In this document: positions 1 through 8,591 of the stretch, piece by piece
Numbering within the stretch: the first letter of the stretch is position 1
Layout: the number at the start of each line of letters is the position of its first letter
Assembly: GCA_012719135.1 (NCBI GenBank)
Contig: JAAYAW010000066.1
Coordinates: forward strand, 20,367-84,366
From: Chloroflexota bacterium
GTDB taxonomy: Bacteria > Chloroflexota > Anaerolineae > UBA1429
Direction of reading: 5' to 3'
DNA length: 64,000 bases
The notes under the pieces: model-generated
Told to the model about the DNA's origin: nothing
Databases searched by the model: none
What the model saw: only the letters and a program-made list of their open reading frames with translations
Program-made: the position numbers and the translations under genes

Positions 1-2
1 TC

Positions 3-71
3 GTGCAGGATCGGCCACCGTCCGTGAAGGGCGAGGATGGCCGGCCGGTCAGTTCGGACACCTTGCCGTGA
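3..71 (+). CDS. C-terminal fragment of an upstream gene (partial)
   Basis: An open frame enters from the left edge and ends at TGA 69-71, overlapping the GTG start of the next gene at 68 by a GTGA junction. Only about 22 residues are visible and they are hydrophilic, so no family can be assigned. The position just before an ECF ATPase would suit an ECF T component or another operon member, but that is inference from context only. Confidence 0.35.
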   Translation: MQDRPPSVKGEDGRPVSSDTLP

Positions 72-1666
72 TCACGCTAAGGGGGCTCACGTACACCTAC
101 CCCGGGGCCGTTCGCCCGGTTCTGGAGGCGGTTGATCTCACCGTGCCAGCGGGTGCCTTTGTCCTGGTCACAGGCGCCTCTGGCTCGGGCAAGTCCACTT
201 TGCTGCGTGCTCTGAACGGCCTCGTGCCGCACTTTAGCGGCGGGGCCATCTCCGGAGTGCTCCAGGTCGCCGCGAGAAACCCATTGCAACTTGGCCCTAG
301 AGGGATGAGCGCCTGTGTCGGATGTGTGTTTCAGGATCCAGAGAGCCAGTTTGTCTTTGACTCGGTCGAAGCGGAACTCGCCTTTGCCATGGAGAATCAT
401 GCCGTACCACGCCTCCTTATGGAGCGCCGTATCGACGCTGTGCTCGATCGTCTCGGCATGGGCCATCTGCGAGGGCGTCGCATCAGCACGCTATCCGGGG
501 GAGAAAAGCAGCGCGTGGCGCTGGCTTCTGCGCTTACCCTTGAGCCTCAGATTCTGGTGCTCGATGAACCGACCTCTCAGCTGGACCCGGAGGGTGCCGA
601 GCAGGTACTGAGTCTCCTGGCCCGTCTCAACCAGGATCAGGGCATCACGGTTGTGCTCTCGGAGCATCGCGTCGAACGCGTGCTTCCCCATGCCGATCTG
701 CTGATTCATCTTCCGGGCGACGGCACCCTGATCTCTGGTTCTCCGCGCGAGGTGCTGCCGCACACGGATCAGGCCCCGCCGCTGGTGCAGCTGGGCGTTG
801 AACTGGGCTGGACCCCTCTGCCCCTCTCTGTCCACGAGGCCCGCTCTCATGCGGCCGGCCATGCTCTTGCGACGTCCAGCCACACGCGTGTTCGCGCCGT
901 CACGAGCGATGCGCCGGATGCGATCACGGCCAACGGACTGTCCTACGCCTACGGCGAGCACGTCGCTCTGTCCGATGCGAACCTGCGTGTGCGGCAGGGC
1001 GAGATTGTGGCGCTCATGGGCGCAAACGGTTCCGGCAAGACCACGCTGCTCAGGCTGCTGGTTGGCCTGCTCCGTCCGATACGAGGCGATCTGTACATTC
1101 GTGGGCAGGATGCCCGCCATCTGACGCTTGAGGAGAGGATACGGACACTGGGCTATGTGCCTCAGAATCCCAACGCGCTCCTCTTTGCTGAGACTGTGGC
1201 CGATGAGCTTGCTTTTACCCGCCGGAGCCATGGCCTTTCGCCGGATCTGCCGGAGGGATTGCTCGAAGCACTTGGGATCGAATCCCTCCTCGATCAGTAC
1301 CCTAGAGACCTCTCCGTCGGCGAGCGGCAGAGGGTTGCCCTCGGAGCCATTCTGGCCGCAGAGCCAGAGATCGTGCTCCTGGACGAGCCGACTCGGGGCG
1401 TGGATCGGGCGCAGAAAGAGGCCTTTATGCGGTACCTCGCCAGGGAGCGCGAAGAGGGACGGACGCTGTTGGTGGCCACGCATGACGTTGAGTTGGTCGC
1501 CGAATCCATGGACCGGATCGTGCTCCTTGCCGAGGGAAGCGTGTGTGATGATGGCCCAACGTGCGATGTGATGGCCCGCCACCCGGACTATTGCAGCCAG
1601 ATCGGTCGCGTTTTCGACGACGGACGGCTCCTCACCGTTCGTGACGTGCTGGGTGCGGTCCGATGA
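68..1666 (+). CDS. ECF transporter ATPase, two ABC domains fused
   Basis: Energy-coupling factor ABC ATPase in which two nucleotide-binding domains are fused in one 532-residue chain, the arrangement seen in YkoD-type proteins. Domain 1 has Walker A GASGSGKST (about residue 36), Q-loop VFQDPESQ (about 87), signature LSGGEKQ (about 142) and Walker B ILVLDEPTS. Domain 2 has GANGSGKTT (about 318), VPQNPNA, LSVGERQ (about 414) and EIVLLDEPTRG. It should power vitamin or metal uptake with a T component and the S component encoded immediately downstream. The start is GTG at 68; the stop overlaps the next gene's ATG (ATGA at 1663). The substrate cannot be read from this protein. Confidence 0.92.
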   Translation: MITLRGLTYTYPGAVRPVLEAVDLTVPAGAFVLVTGASGSGKSTLLRALNGLVPHFSGGAISGVLQVAARNPLQLGPRGMSACVGCVFQDPESQFVFDSVEAELAFAMENHAVPRLLMERRIDAVLDRLGMGHLRGRRISTLSGGEKQRVALASALTLEPQILVLDEPTSQLDPEGAEQVLSLLARLNQDQGITVVLSEHRVERVLPHADLLIHLPGDGTLISGSPREVLPHTDQAPPLVQLGVELGWTPLPLSVHEARSHAAGHALATSSHTRVRAVTSDAPDAITANGLSYAYGEHVALSDANLRVRQGEIVALMGANGSGKTTLLRLLVGLLRPIRGDLYIRGQDARHLTLEERIRTLGYVPQNPNALLFAETVADELAFTRRSHGLSPDLPEGLLEALGIESLLDQYPRDLSVGERQRVALGAILAAEPEIVLLDEPTRGVDRAQKEAFMRYLAREREEGRTLLVATHDVELVAESMDRIVLLAEGSVCDDGPTCDVMARHPDYCSQIGRVFDDGRLLTVRDVLGAVR

Positions 1667-2469
1667 GTGATCGCAACCGGTGGTCGCACCTTGTCCTCAT
1701 GATGGCCAGCCTCGTGGGCGTGCTGGCGTTCTTGTACCCCTTCTTGATCGACGGATCGGGCTCGGGCGGCGCAGGGGCTTCTTCGGCCGCGGCGCTCCAG
1801 CAGTCCCCTCTCCTGATGATCGTTGTGGTGGGGCTGTCTCTGGCCGCCATTCTCGCCACTCTCGGGGCGGGGGCCATGAATGCCCGAATGGTGGCGATTT
1901 TGGGCGTGTTGACGGCGGCCAATGCCGTGCTCCGCGCCGTGCCGGGCCCGGCCGGTTTTGCTGCGGTCTTTACCCTGCCCGTGCTGTGCGGCTATGCGTA
2001 TGGGGCCACTTTCGGGTTCCTGCTGGGGTCTCTATCTCTTTTGGTTTCCGCTTTGATTGGCGGAGGAATCGGACCCTGGCTGCCGTATCAGATGCTCGCG
2101 CTGGGGTGGGTGGGCATGACCTCGGCCTGGATCCCGGATCTACGCCGGCGCCCGCGAACTGAGGTCGCAGTGCTATCGATCTGGGCGCTGGCTTGGGGCT
2201 TTGTCTTTGGGGCGATCATGAACATCTGGTTCTGGCCCTACATTTACGCCCCGCAACAATCGGGCATGTACTGGGAGCGCGGGCAGGGCCTGATCGAGTC
2301 GCTGAGGAGCTACGCCGTCTTTTACGTGGTGACATCGCTCTGGTGGGATCTGGCCCGGGCTTCCGGGAACGCCCTGCTCACGGGGCTGATGGCCCGTCCT
2401 GTGCTCACACTGCTGAGGCGATTCGAGAGGCGGTTCTTTTTCGCTTGGACCGATCAGACGAGTTCCTGA
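1663..2469 (+). CDS. ECF transporter S component (substrate-binding membrane protein)
   Basis: A 268-residue integral membrane protein with about six hydrophobic segments. The first lies at residues 8-26; a block from about residue 45 to 140 has the small-residue-rich helices and the loop pattern of ECF S components of the CbrT-like group. It overlaps the fused ATPase gene by ATGA, so the two are translationally coupled. It would give the transporter its substrate specificity; the substrate is not identifiable. No T-component gene follows, so EcfT is either upstream of the window or shared. The next gene is convergent, 26 bases away. Confidence 0.8.
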   Translation: MSDRNRWSHLVLMMASLVGVLAFLYPFLIDGSGSGGAGASSAAALQQSPLLMIVVVGLSLAAILATLGAGAMNARMVAILGVLTAANAVLRAVPGPAGFAAVFTLPVLCGYAYGATFGFLLGSLSLLVSALIGGGIGPWLPYQMLALGWVGMTSAWIPDLRRRPRTEVAVLSIWALAWGFVFGAIMNIWFWPYIYAPQQSGMYWERGQGLIESLRSYAVFYVVTSLWWDLARASGNALLTGLMARPVLTLLRRFERRFFFAWTDQTSS

Positions 2470-2495
2470 AGAGGCTCCCTAGCCACGGGCCCGAG

Positions 2496-3362
2496 CTAGT
2501 GAGGCCCTGCCGAGGGCCACGCGCCTACGCCCACGACGCCCGGTCCGCCATGACACGCGAGGACCGGCCCCGCCTCGCCGACGACAATGCCCTGCTCGCG
2601 GGAAGGCAGAAACTGAACCAGCAGCTCAACCAGCCTGTGAGCCAGTTCAGGCGCGCGGACGTGCATGACCACGAGATCGTCCAGTGGCCCCATGCGCAGA
2701 ATCTCCAGAGAGAGCCTCTTGAGGCTTCGCCCGGTGGAGCGCGCCACTCCCAACAGGCGCAACTCGCCATCAACCATGGTGAGCGCAGCCTTGAGTGACA
2801 TGGCCCTGGCAAGGCGGTCAATCAGCGGCATCAGCATCGCGGCCCGGCCGCCATGGCGGACACTCTCCATCGATTCCAGATGGATCATGATCTGGCCCCG
2901 ATCGCGAAGTGCGAGGATCCGCGTCAGTATTTCCTCGCGTGAGGCGCCTTCCTGAGCCATCTGCGCGGCGGTCAGCACGAGATGCCCAACGCCCATGGAG
3001 AGGGCATGGGAATCCACAACGGAGACTCGCTCACCGAACCCCCGGCCGGCCGCGCAGGCCGTCGAGTAGGTGCCCGAGTGCTTGCTCGTGATCGTGATGC
3101 AAATCACGTCGTATCCGCGCTTGACCAGATCATCAAACACAAGGTAGAAGGCGCCCAGGCTGGGCTGCGACGTGCTGGGGCGCATCCCGGAGCGAGTGGC
3201 CCGCTCCCAGAAGGCATCCGGTGTCAGCTCGGGCTCCTCGACAGCTTCATCGCCGAACAGAACCACCAGCGGAACCACGGAGATGCCAAGCGCTTGAGCG
3301 GCACCGGCGGGCAGGTCGGAACCACTGTCCGTCACGATTCGGACCGGTCGGGCTATCGTCAT
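2496..3362 (-). CDS. DegV family fatty-acid-binding protein
   Basis: A 288-residue DegV (FakB-like) protein. The N-terminus has the family's IVTDSGSDLP motif (residues 9-18), followed by PSTSQPS (about 63), which binds the lipid carboxylate in FakB, and a late HVRAPELA region. FakB proteins present fatty acids to the kinase FakA; no fakA is visible here. The ATG at 3362 overlaps the stop of the upstream acetyltransferase gene (ATGA), so they form a two-gene unit. The C-terminal tail of about 25 residues is Gly/Pro-rich and not conserved in the family as I know it. Confidence 0.9.
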   Translation of the reverse strand: MTIARPVRIVTDSGSDLPAGAAQALGISVVPLVVLFGDEAVEEPELTPDAFWERATRSGMRPSTSQPSLGAFYLVFDDLVKRGYDVICITITSKHSGTYSTACAAGRGFGERVSVVDSHALSMGVGHLVLTAAQMAQEGASREEILTRILALRDRGQIMIHLESMESVRHGGRAAMLMPLIDRLARAMSLKAALTMVDGELRLLGVARSTGRSLKRLSLEILRMGPLDDLVVMHVRAPELAHRLVELLVQFLPSREQGIVVGEAGPVLACHGGPGVVGVGAWPSAGPH

Positions 3363-4513
3363 AGCGCCGCAGGGGAGAGCGGCTTGTCATAGATCCGGTA
3401 CGTTCGGTAGATCTTACCGCCCATTCCCTCTATGCCACGGATGACTTTGTAGTTGTCCTCAAGGATCCAGGACATCTCAGCGCGACGGTACCCCTTGGGG
3501 TAGGCCGCCTCGCTCGCCATCTTGTAAAAGAGCGCCTCGATGCCCTTCAGCCGGTGCTCCTCAAGCACGCCCATGATCATGACTCGGAGTGTATCGATCT
3601 CCTTCTGGTGCAAGAGCAGCTTGGCCCAACCGAAAGGCAGCAGGCGGCCATGGGCATAGGGCAGGATCTGGTTCATGTCCGGGATGGAAAGGAACACGCC
3701 GACGATCTCATCGCGTATAAAGGCGAGGTACGACAGGCTCGGGTCCACCACGGACTTGAGCTCGTCCAGGAGATAGGCGTACTCACGATCTGTCATCGGG
3801 AGCGCGCCCCAGTTCTTGGCCCAGGCCTGCCGGTGGACCGGCTTGATCAGTTCCACATCATCGGCCAGATGGCGCATGTTGATCGGCCGCACCTGAACGT
3901 GGTACCGATCCTGCGCGATCTGCGCCAACCGCGTCAGGCGGGCGGGCAATCCCTCCACGTTCGGGCCGAACTCGAGCAACTGAACGTCAAAGGCATAGAG
4001 GTCCTTGGCCTTGGTAAAGCCGTATCGCTCGAGCATCCCGGGGTAGTAGGGCTTGTTGTATGCCATCATGATCACAGGCGCCCCGTCAAACCCATCGATG
4101 AGCATCGCGCACTCGTCATTGATGTTCAGGTTCATGGGGCCGCGCATCACCTGGAGCCCGCGCCCGGCCAGCCAGTTCGCTGCGGCGTCCAGCAACGCCC
4201 GGGCCACTGCGTCATCCTCGATGGTCTCAAAGACACCAAAGAAGCCGACCGCCTCGTCCCATACCTCCTGATGCACCCTGTCCGCGATGGCCGCGATGGT
4301 CCCCACGATGGCGCCATCGCGCTCTGCGATAAAGAGCTGCATCTCTGCATGATCAAAGTACGGATTGTGCTCCGGTTCCAGGTGCTTGATGCGATCGCCG
4401 ATAAGGGGTGGGACATAGTTGGGATCGCCCTGGTAGAGACGCATCGGGAAGGTCGCGACCTTGCGCACGTCGGCGCGCGACGTCGCCTCCCGGACGAGAA
4501 CGGTTGCTGCCAT
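3359..4513 (-). CDS. GNAT-type N-acetyltransferase family protein
   Basis: A 384-residue protein of the large GNAT-like family that resembles E. coli YghO. Visible features are the N-terminal block with YQGDPNYVPPL (about 28-38), an acyl-CoA-binding-like stretch with FIAERDGAIVGTIAAIAD (about 61-78), and PMNLNINDECAMLIDGFD (about 125-142), characteristic of this uncharacterised group. The substrate is unknown. The gene is translationally coupled to the downstream DegV gene. A 129-base gap separates it from the next minus-strand gene; no clear promoter was found there. Confidence 0.75.
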   Translation of the reverse strand: MAATVLVREATSRADVRKVATFPMRLYQGDPNYVPPLIGDRIKHLEPEHNPYFDHAEMQLFIAERDGAIVGTIAAIADRVHQEVWDEAVGFFGVFETIEDDAVARALLDAAANWLAGRGLQVMRGPMNLNINDECAMLIDGFDGAPVIMMAYNKPYYPGMLERYGFTKAKDLYAFDVQLLEFGPNVEGLPARLTRLAQIAQDRYHVQVRPINMRHLADDVELIKPVHRQAWAKNWGALPMTDREYAYLLDELKSVVDPSLSYLAFIRDEIVGVFLSIPDMNQILPYAHGRLLPFGWAKLLLHQKEIDTLRVMIMGVLEEHRLKGIEALFYKMASEAAYPKGYRRAEMSWILEDNYKVIRGIEGMGGKIYRTYRIYDKPLSPAAL

Positions 4514-4642
4514 ACTGCCTCCTGGACGGCGTAAGTGTGCAGGTACAGCGATCTCCGTCGCGGCGGCGGCCAGGCGACGGATGTAGCGGATAGTCTACAC
4601 CCGCCGCATTCCGGAAGCAATCTGTGGCCTGTGCGCGCGGAT

Positions 4643-5233
4643 TCACTCCTCGTGTATCTGCTCAGGCCCGGGCTCGGGTTGCCCCGCCAAGGGAAAGCCG
4701 CGAACCGCTCTCCACGGCGTGCCGGGCGCCTCCTCCATGAGGTGCAGTTCGTGGATCTCCACCGTGAGGTAAAGCTGGCGCGTCGCCAGAGCGGCGAGTG
4801 CGCGATCCCGCTCCTCCACGGTTAGCCCAAGCCCCAGTGTGACGTGGGGCAGGTACCCATCTGTCGGCAGCTCTCTCTGCAGACGGATGTGGCGGCGCAG
4901 GATCCCGTGAACCTGCCGGTGCAGCCTGAGGAGTGGACCGCTGCGCTGGACGTGGACGTAGACGGCGTAGGACCCCTCTCCATCGAAGGTGCCGGCCCCG
5001 CCGATCGCCAGGGTAAAGGGCTGCGTGCGACGGCACTGGCGTGCGAGGCGCATGAGAACCGTATCGGGTCGCTCCGCCCGCCACACGTAGGGGCCCGCCA
5101 CCGTGATATGGAACCCCATGATGGGCCGCGTGATGCCGGCCGTGCTGAGGAAGGCATCCTCAATCAGGATCTCCGCTGACCTGGGGATCCTGGCCACCAA
5201 GGCGTAGCGCGCCGCCCTTTGCGACTTATCCAT
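4643..5233 (-). CDS. 2H phosphoesterase (2'-5' RNA ligase / LigT-like)
   Basis: A 196-residue protein with the two signature histidine motifs of 2H phosphoesterases: HITVAGPY near residue 42 and HVTLGLG near residue 130. Members act on 2',3'-cyclic or 2'-5' phosphodiester ends of RNA or on cyclic nucleotides; the particular substrate cannot be deduced. The ATG at 5233 lacks a strong Shine-Dalgarno sequence. It sits 71 bases downstream of a DUF402 gene on the same strand and may be co-transcribed with the thiamin operon further upstream, but no functional link is evident. Confidence 0.8.
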   Translation of the reverse strand: MDKSQRAARYALVARIPRSAEILIEDAFLSTAGITRPIMGFHITVAGPYVWRAERPDTVLMRLARQCRRTQPFTLAIGGAGTFDGEGSYAVYVHVQRSGPLLRLHRQVHGILRRHIRLQRELPTDGYLPHVTLGLGLTVEERDRALAALATRQLYLTVEIHELHLMEEAPGTPWRAVRGFPLAGQPEPGPEQIHEE

Positions 5234-5304
5234 AAAGCTTGACCATGAGTTCTCCCAGGGTGAAAGGAGGGTCCCATCTCCGGTGAGCCGTGCCGTATCG
5301 CGAG

Positions 5305-5787
5305 CTAGGCGCGATCATGGGAAGACGAGAAGGGATGCTGGCGCCGGTTGAGCCACTCGTTCAATGTGTTCAATCCTTCCGTCGCTCGCCTGCGTTGTAA
5401 TGGCGCGGGCTGCAACGCCTCGAATTCGTCTTCGTCGAGCAGGAGGCGTTTCCCTGTCGGGATGGCCAGCAGATCCAATGCGAGATCGGCCCATTCGACG
5501 CTATCTCGACAGATACGGGTGCTCTCTAGAAGATTGCAGTACCAGCCCTTGAGCGCGCCACCCGGGTCGTGTACGGCAAAGATGTTAAAGGGCTCTCTCG
5601 CGTAAAAGTACTCGATCAGCACATCGCCGGGTTCGATCGTGAACAGCCCCAGTTTCACTGGCTCCTGTGATGTCCAGCGGCATCTCACGGCCAGCATGTC
5701 CGCGCTCTCTTCCACCAGGACGCCGGTGTAGGTCACCAGGCGATTGCCCTGGTGATCGAGCATGGTGATCGTGATCTGTCTAGGCAC
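5305..5787 (-). CDS. DUF402 domain protein
   Basis: DUF402/FomD-like protein of about 160 residues. The characteristic run EYFYAREPFNIFAVHD is followed by LKGWYCNL (about residues 83-90 from the chosen start), and by an acidic segment DEDEFEAL typical of the family's metal-binding site. The FomD branch hydrolyses nucleoside-phosphonate adducts, and others are nucleoside di- or triphosphatases; the function here is unknown. The GTG at 5787 overlaps the preceding ABC ATPase stop (5780-5782) by 8 bases; an ATG at 5763 is an alternative. Probably the last gene of the thiamin operon or an unrelated passenger. Confidence 0.75.
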   Translation of the reverse strand: MPRQITITMLDHQGNRLVTYTGVLVEESADMLAVRCRWTSQEPVKLGLFTIEPGDVLIEYFYAREPFNIFAVHDPGGALKGWYCNLLESTRICRDSVEWADLALDLLAIPTGKRLLLDEDEFEALQPAPLQRRRATEGLNTLNEWLNRRQHPFSSSHDRA

Positions 5788-6556
5788 TGGATTCTCGCAG
5801 CGTGTTGAGGATCTCATCACGATAGCTGATGAATGATGGTTGACCTAGGAGCCCCTCTCCCCGAGGACGGGATAGATCCACGGTGATCTCCGAAACGATG
5901 CGGCCCGGCCGGGGAGACATGACATAGATCCGATCGGAGAGCAGAACGGCCTCGTCCACGTCATGGGTGACAAAGACCATCGTGCGCTCAAAGCGCTCCC
6001 AGATGTCCAGAAGCCAGTCGCGCATGGTGCGCCGGGTGAGCGCGTCGAGGGCGCCAAGGGGCTCGTCCAGGAGGACGACTTCCTGCTCGCATAACAACGT
6101 CCGCAGCAAGGCCGCGCGCTGGCGCATCCCACCGGATAGTTCGTGTGCGTAACTGCGCTCGAACCCCTCCAGGCCGAAGAGAGGAAGGAGTGAGCGCGCC
6201 CGCTCTCGTGCGATGGCCACATCGCGTCCCATGATCTCAGGCCCCAGCGTCAGGTTGTCCAGAAGCCGTCTCCAGGGCAAGAGCCCATCCCGCTGCGGCA
6301 TGTATCCCACCCGCCCCAGGCGCGGCGCGGAGCGGTCGCCCTGCAGTGCGATCTCGCCGTCGTCCGGATCGAGCAGCCCCGCGACCAAGTTCAGGAGCGT
6401 GCTCTTCCCGCACCCGCTGGGGCCGACGATGCTGACGAACTCCCGTTGCCGCGCTTCCATGCTGACCCGGTCGAGGGCATAGAAGACCCGCCCGTCGACC
6501 TGGAAGGCCTTGCTCACCTGCTCTACGCGAATGATGGGCATCTCTTGTTGTGGCAC
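5780..6556 (-). CDS. ABC transporter ATPase of the thiamin-precursor importer (ThiZ-like)
   Basis: NitT/TauT-type ABC ATPase of 258 residues. It has Walker A GPSGCGKST (about 45), the Q-loop MPQRDGLLPW (about 90), signature LSGGMRQR and Walker B VVLLDEPLGALD. It energises the permease and lipoprotein encoded just upstream. Its GTG start at 6556 directly abuts the TAA of the substrate-binding-protein gene; an ATG at 6541 is possible. Substrate assignment to HMP (hydroxymethylpyrimidine) or a related thiamin precursor rests on operon context: TPP riboswitch, thiN, thiamin-binding protein and NMT1/THI5-like binding protein. Confidence 0.88.
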   Translation of the reverse strand: MPQQEMPIIRVEQVSKAFQVDGRVFYALDRVSMEARQREFVSIVGPSGCGKSTLLNLVAGLLDPDDGEIALQGDRSAPRLGRVGYMPQRDGLLPWRRLLDNLTLGPEIMGRDVAIARERARSLLPLFGLEGFERSYAHELSGGMRQRAALLRTLLCEQEVVLLDEPLGALDALTRRTMRDWLLDIWERFERTMVFVTHDVDEAVLLSDRIYVMSPRPGRIVSEITVDLSRPRGEGLLGQPSFISYRDEILNTLRESSA

Positions 6557-7558
6557 TTAGGGCAAGTACTCGTTCGTAAAGGCTTCGTCCACCGCGATGG
6601 GCCTCTCGATCAGCCCCTGGTCAGCCATCCATTCGCTCAAGCCTTCCCACACCCCGCGTTCTTGCACCCCCCAGGAGGCGGCATCGTCCTGGTATCGCGG
6701 GCTGAGATAGGCCTGGCTGGCGCGTACGAGCTCTGGATCGCTCTCCGGCGAGTACTTGAGCAGGATGTCGGCCGCCTCATCGGGGTGGCCGATGGCGTAC
6801 TCGTAGCCTCTCGCGGTGGCGCTCAGTACCCTCCGCGCCAGATCGCCCTTATCCGCCAGCGTCGTCTCGCCCGCGATGAGTACCGGCGTGTAGTAGTCCG
6901 GCACGCAGGAGCCATATAGCGGGACCACGGCGAGGTCGATGCCCTTCAGTTGCGCCTGGACGCCATCCCAGCCCAGAAAGATCCAGGCCAGATCGACGTT
7001 GCCGCCGACCAGCGCGGGGAACGCGTCAAAGCCCACGTCGATAAAGTCGACCAGAGCGGAATCGCCGCCATCACAGGCCATCAGGCTACTCATGATCGCC
7101 GGCTCAATGGGCAGGCTGTACGAGGCATACGTGTGGCCCTGGAAGTCGCGCGGCCGCTCGATCCCGCTCGATGCCAGCGCCGCAAAGGCGGAGGTGTTGT
7201 GCTGAACCAACGCGGCGATCGATACCACGGGAATGCCCGTGCTGCGCGCAAGCGTTACTTCTTCCTGAAAGCTGACGCCGAACTCGGTGTTGCCCGCCGC
7301 GACCTGCTTCAGTGCTGCTGACGGGTCGGAGGGGATCTGTATCTGGAGGTCGATGCCCTCCTCCGCGTACCAGCCCTTTTCCAGCGCGACATACAGGCCT
7401 GTATGGTTCGTGTTCGGCACCCAATCCAGCGAGAGCACAGCGGGCTCCAGCGTAGACGGAGCGCATCCGGCGAAGGATATCGCCAAGGCACACATGATCG
7501 CGACGAGAGTGTTGCGACCTGTGTGAGCCAATCCCTTTGTTACCGTATCTCTTCCCAT
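6557..7558 (-). CDS. NMT1/THI5-like substrate-binding lipoprotein (ThiY-like)
   Basis: A 333-residue extracytoplasmic binding protein. It begins with a signal segment ending in the lipobox FAGC (about residue 32), so it is a predicted lipoprotein. The mature part carries SLDWVPNTNHTGLYVALEKG, the hallmark of THI5/NMT1 proteins, followed by the GWYAEEGID and GNTEFGV motifs. Homologues bind formylaminopyrimidine or HMP and feed salvage of the thiamin pyrimidine moiety. The ATG at 7558 has AGGAG 9 bases upstream and overlaps the permease gene by 19 bases. Confidence 0.88.
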   Translation of the reverse strand: MGRDTVTKGLAHTGRNTLVAIMCALAISFAGCAPSTLEPAVLSLDWVPNTNHTGLYVALEKGWYAEEGIDLQIQIPSDPSAALKQVAAGNTEFGVSFQEEVTLARSTGIPVVSIAALVQHNTSAFAALASSGIERPRDFQGHTYASYSLPIEPAIMSSLMACDGGDSALVDFIDVGFDAFPALVGGNVDLAWIFLGWDGVQAQLKGIDLAVVPLYGSCVPDYYTPVLIAGETTLADKGDLARRVLSATARGYEYAIGHPDEAADILLKYSPESDPELVRASQAYLSPRYQDDAASWGVQERGVWEGLSEWMADQGLIERPIAVDEAFTNEYLP

Positions 7559-8328
7559 TCTTCCGTTCTCCTAGAGCTCCAATACCAGCGCAGGGCTGCG
7601 CGTTCGAGAAGCGTTACAGCGCCGAACAGCATCAAGCTCAGCATTGCTGTCACGGCGATACTGACGAAAACCCAGTCTGTGCGGAATGAGTTGGTTGCCC
7701 GCAACATGAACACACCCAGGCCGCTGCTGGCGCCTACCCACTCGCCCATAATGGCGCCGACGACGCTGTAGGTGATGCCCACCTTGATGCCGGTGAAGAA
7801 CGCCGGCAGCGCGCCCGGCAGGCGGACCTTGCGAAAGATCTGCGATCGGGTGGCTCCCATCGTGCGTAGCAGCGCGATCTGCTCGGCATCTGTGCTTTGC
7901 AGCCCATCGGCCGTGTTGATCACGATCGGGAAAAAGCACACCAGCGCGACGACGATGACCTTCGGTAGGATGCCATAGCCGAACCAGATGACCAAGAGCG
8001 GCGCGATCGCAATCACTGGGACCGTCTGCGACAGAACCAGCAGAGGATACACCGCCGCCCGCACGGTACTGGAGTAGTCCACCAGCATGCCCAGGCCCAG
8101 GCCGACAAAGAGAGCCAGGGCAAACCCGGCCAGCGTCTCGCGGGTGGTCTCCCAGATATGGGGGCAGAGTATGGGTGCTGCCTGCCAGCCAGCCCGAGCG
8201 ATCTGTACAGGGCTGGGCAACAACCAATCCTGGACCCCGAGCAGGTTGACGGCCGCCTGCCAGCCGCAGAGCAGTGCGGTGCAGAGTGCCACAGATGGCC
8301 AAAGCTGGCGGAGCCGACGGCGGATCAT
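7540..8328 (-). CDS. ABC transporter permease of the thiamin-precursor importer (ThiX-like)
   Basis: BPD_transp_1-type permease of 262 residues with about six membrane segments. The EAA-like coupling loop is around LRTMGATRSQIFRKVRLPGALP (positions 7797-7862 on the minus strand, key residues G, A, P). Together with the neighbouring binding lipoprotein and ATPase it makes a full importer. The start ATG at 8328 overlaps the stop of the thiamin-binding-protein gene (ATGA); a longer in-frame start upstream would run deep into that gene and was not used. Confidence 0.88.
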   Translation of the reverse strand: MIRRRLRQLWPSVALCTALLCGWQAAVNLLGVQDWLLPSPVQIARAGWQAAPILCPHIWETTRETLAGFALALFVGLGLGMLVDYSSTVRAAVYPLLVLSQTVPVIAIAPLLVIWFGYGILPKVIVVALVCFFPIVINTADGLQSTDAEQIALLRTMGATRSQIFRKVRLPGALPAFFTGIKVGITYSVVGAIMGEWVGASSGLGVFMLRATNSFRTDWVFVSIAVTAMLSLMLFGAVTLLERAALRWYWSSRRTEEWEEIR

Positions 8329-8591
8329 GGCTCCTCGCCGGACTGGGGAACAGGGCAGGCATCGGATAGCGTGATCTGCATTACCGCCGGGCCGAGCGCC
8401 GTAGCCCTCCGGTAGCCCTCCCGTATCGCGGCAAACACCGCCTCTTCGCCGCCCCACACCAGCGTGCTCATCGGGCCGATCTGGTGATCCAGGCCACTCT
8501 CGGTCAGCGCATCAAGAAACGCCTCAACCGGCCGATCGAGATCGCGCCGTCCCAGCGGGTACAGACCGATCTGGGCGCTGACGGTCTTCAT
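8325..8591 (-). CDS. Thiamin-binding protein, MTH1187/YkoF-like
   Basis: A small cytosolic protein of 88 residues with the ferredoxin-like fold pattern of the MTH1187/YqgV thiamin-binding family. It begins MKTVSAQIGLYPLG and contains GLDHQIGPMSTLVWG (about 34-48), which matches the conserved family core. Such proteins bind thiamin or its pyrimidine moiety and occur beside HMP transporters. It is overlapped by ATGA junctions on both sides (8588-8591 with the methyltransferase, 8325-8328 with the permease), which fixes both ends. Its location in a TPP-riboswitch operon supports the role. Confidence 0.8.
   Translation of the reverse strand: MKTVSAQIGLYPLGRRDLDRPVEAFLDALTESGLDHQIGPMSTLVWGGEEAVFAAIREGYRRATALGPAVMQITLSDACPVPQSGEEP

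Noticed and set aside
490..1582. Minus-strand frame of 363 codons antisense to the ECF ATPase
   Set aside because: Both ABC domains with Walker and signature motifs are on the plus strand; the antisense product has no recognisable features.
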